From: an uncultured Collinsella sp.
GTDB lineage: Bacteria > Actinomycetota > Coriobacteriia > Coriobacteriales > Coriobacteriaceae
Reading direction: 5' to 3'
Assembly (NCBI GenBank): GCA_902464645.1
Contig: CABQKL010000022.1
Coordinates: 1 to 22,454 of the forward strand
Length of the DNA stretch: 22,454 bases
Position 1 is the first letter of the stretch; every line of letters starts with the position of its first letter. Positions 20,872 to 22,454 of this stretch are shown here, piece by piece. Made by a program: the position numbers and the translations under genes. The notes under the pieces are model-generated. The model had not been told where the DNA came from. It made no database searches and worked only from the letters and a program-made list of their open reading frames with translations.

Positions 20872-22454
20872 ATGGATCAAAAGGCTTCCGCAAAGGTCCT
20901 CGTACTCGACTTTGGTGCGCAGTACGGTCAGCTCATTGCCCGTCGCGTCCGCGACCTCAACGTGTATTCCGAGATCGTTCCCTGCGACATCTCGGCCGAC
21001 GAGATTCGCGAGATGAACGCCTCTGCGCTCATCCTTTCCGGCGGCCCGGCTTCTGTGTACGCCGAGGACGCTCCGTCCATCGATCCCGCCATCTTTGACC
21101 TGGGCCTTCCCGTCCTGGGCTTCTGCTACGGCCATCAGGTCACGGCCGTGACGCTCGGCGGCAAGGTCGGCCACTCCGAGGTGGGCGAGTACGGCCGCGC
21201 CACCATCACGCGTACGGCCGGCGCCAAGCTCTTTAACTCCACGCCCATGGAGCAGACCGTGTGGATGAGCCACCGCGACGCCGTGTCCGAGGTGCCCGAG
21301 GGCTTTACCGTTACCGCCAGCACCGACGTGTGTCCGGTTGCCGCCATGGAGTGCGTCGAGCGCAAGATCTTCACCACGCAGTTCCACCCCGAGGTCAAGC
21401 ACTCCGAGTACGGTCAGCAGCTGCTGAGCAACTTCCTGTTTGAGATCTGCGGCCTGGAGCCCAACTGGAGCATGGACAACCTGGTCGAGACCATGACGGC
21501 CGAGTTCCGCGAGAAGGTCGGTGACGACCGCGTGATTCTGGCCCTGTCCGGCGGCGTTGACTCCTCCGTCGTGGCTGCGCTGGGCGCCCGCGCCGTGGGC
21601 AAGCAGATGACCTGCGTTTTCATCAACCACGGTCTGCTGCGCAAGGGCGAGCCCGAGCAGGTGGAGGAGGTCTTCACCAAGCAGTTTGACGTCGACTTTA
21701 TCCACGTCCACGCCGAGGACCGTTATGCCGAGCTTCTGGCCGGCGTGACCGAGCCCGAGGAGAAGCGCCGCATCATCGGCACGCAGTTCTGGAAAGAGTT
21801 CTTCGCCGTGGCGCAGCAGCTCGAGACCGATGGCAAGCCGGTCAAGTACCTGGCTCAGGGCACCATCTACCCCGACATCATCGAGTCCGGCGCTCGCAAG
21901 ACGGGCGGCAAGACGGCCACCATCAAGAGCCACCACAACCTGATCCCGTTCCCCGAGGGCGTGCACTTCGACCTTATCGAGCCGCTCGACCACTTCTTTA
22001 AGGACGAGGTCCGCGCGCTTGGTCTAGCACTGGGCCTGCCGGGTCATATCGTGTTCCGCCAGCCTTTCCCGGGCCCGGGTCTGGCCATCCGCATCATCGG
22101 CGCGGTCGACAAGGAGAAGCTCGAGATCCTCAAGAACGCTGACGCCATCGTGCGCGAGGAACTGGACGCCTACAACCAGCGTCTGTTTGAGCAGACCGGT
22201 GAGCGCAACTCCGAGCACAGCTGCTGGCAGTATTTCGCGGTCCTGCCCGACATCAAGTCCGTCGGCGTTATGGGCGACGAGCGCACCTATCAGCGCCCGA
22301 TCATCCTGCGCGCCGTCGAGTCCAGCGACGCCATGACCGCCGACTGGGCCAAGCTGCCCTACGACGTCTTGGCCCGCATCTCCGGCCGCATCGTTGCCGA
22401 GGTTCCCGGCGCCAACCGCGTGTGCTACGACATCACGTCCAAGCCGCCCGCGAC
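20872..22454 (+). CDS. guaA: GMP synthetase (glutamine-hydrolysing), 3' end cut by window
   Basis: 527 codons are visible; the reading frame ends at SKPPA, just before the usual TIEWE terminus, so only about five residues are missing. The enzyme converts XMP to GMP using ATP and glutamine. The N-terminal class I amidotransferase has Cys85 (GFCYGHQ), His172 and Glu174 (FHPEVKHSE). The ATP pyrophosphatase loop LSGGVDSS is at 225-232, and the C-terminal dimerisation domain contains FRQPFPGPGLAIRI and KSVGVMGDERTY. The ATG at 20872 is preceded by AGAGGGGGAAACC. It is divergent from ansA; both concern amide nitrogen, but no shared control can be shown. Confidence 0.97.
   Translation, partial: MDQKASAKVLVLDFGAQYGQLIARRVRDLNVYSEIVPCDISADEIREMNASALILSGGPASVYAEDAPSIDPAIFDLGLPVLGFCYGHQVTAVTLGGKVGHSEVGEYGRATITRTAGAKLFNSTPMEQTVWMSHRDAVSEVPEGFTVTASTDVCPVAAMECVERKIFTTQFHPEVKHSEYGQQLLSNFLFEICGLEPNWSMDNLVETMTAEFREKVGDDRVILALSGGVDSSVVAALGARAVGKQMTCVFINHGLLRKGEPEQVEEVFTKQFDVDFIHVHAEDRYAELLAGVTEPEEKRRIIGTQFWKEFFAVAQQLETDGKPVKYLAQGTIYPDIIESGARKTGGKTATIKSHHNLIPFPEGVHFDLIEPLDHFFKDEVRALGLALGLPGHIVFRQPFPGPGLAIRIIGAVDKEKLEILKNADAIVREELDAYNQRLFEQTGERNSEHSCWQYFAVLPDIKSVGVMGDERTYQRPIILRAVESSDAMTADWAKLPYDVLARISGRIVAEVPGANRVCYDITSKPPA

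Overview
The window reads as a chromosomal segment of a high-GC, Gram-positive, fermentative anaerobe. The best guess is a Coriobacteriia gut species, probably Collinsella. This is inferred from the GC-rich codon usage, the mix of genes (type III glutamine synthetase, EFR1-type flavodoxin-ferredoxin, single-chain MurT-GatD, glycerol and iron-type alcohol dehydrogenases, a multi-cluster ferredoxin) and the repeat-rich intergenic spaces; no marker gene proves it. Nothing suggests a prophage, integrative element or CRISPR locus. Most of the window is ordinary metabolism; the unusual signals are in the intergenic DNA.

Layout. 1-1120: the last codons of a type III glutamine synthetase, then an EFR1-family flavodoxin/ferredoxin protein, each with its own terminator. 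1121-1688: a tRNA-Glu(TTC) on the minus strand with its own promoter and terminator, a partial copy of its 3' end, and a four-copy 15-bp repeat array in alternating orientation with exact 25-nt gaps. 1689-6031 (minus): a fused MurT-GatD lipid II amidase and a translationally coupled pair of unrecognised helical-repeat proteins that look like diverged tandem paralogs. 6532-11555 (plus): an iron-type alcohol dehydrogenase, a canonical glycerol dehydrogenase, a second divergent glycerol dehydrogenase-like protein and a four-site [4Fe-4S] ferredoxin. The first two are each closed by a strong terminator, so this is a neighbourhood of redox genes rather than one simple operon.

11687-16979 is a regulated carbohydrate locus. 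A zinc-dependent MDR alcohol/polyol dehydrogenase and a HutC-type GntR repressor run leftward; a PTS EIICB and a GH4 6-phospho-alpha-glucosidase run rightward. The divergent spacer carries three TTGTCTAGACAA-like operator candidates, one lying between the -35 and -10 of the leftward promoter. The set fits import and phosphorylation of an alpha-glucoside, its cleavage to glucose 6-phosphate plus an aglycone, and oxidation of that aglycone, perhaps a polyol released from an alpha-glucosyl-polyol.

17107-22454: the YchF ATPase followed by a small DUF1648-like membrane protein; a 129-aa unknown gene divergent from a 72-aa XRE regulator around a perfect 24-bp palindrome; a 214-bp interval bounded by 28-bp imperfect inverted repeats; type I asparaginase (minus); and GMP synthetase, cut by the window end a few codons short.
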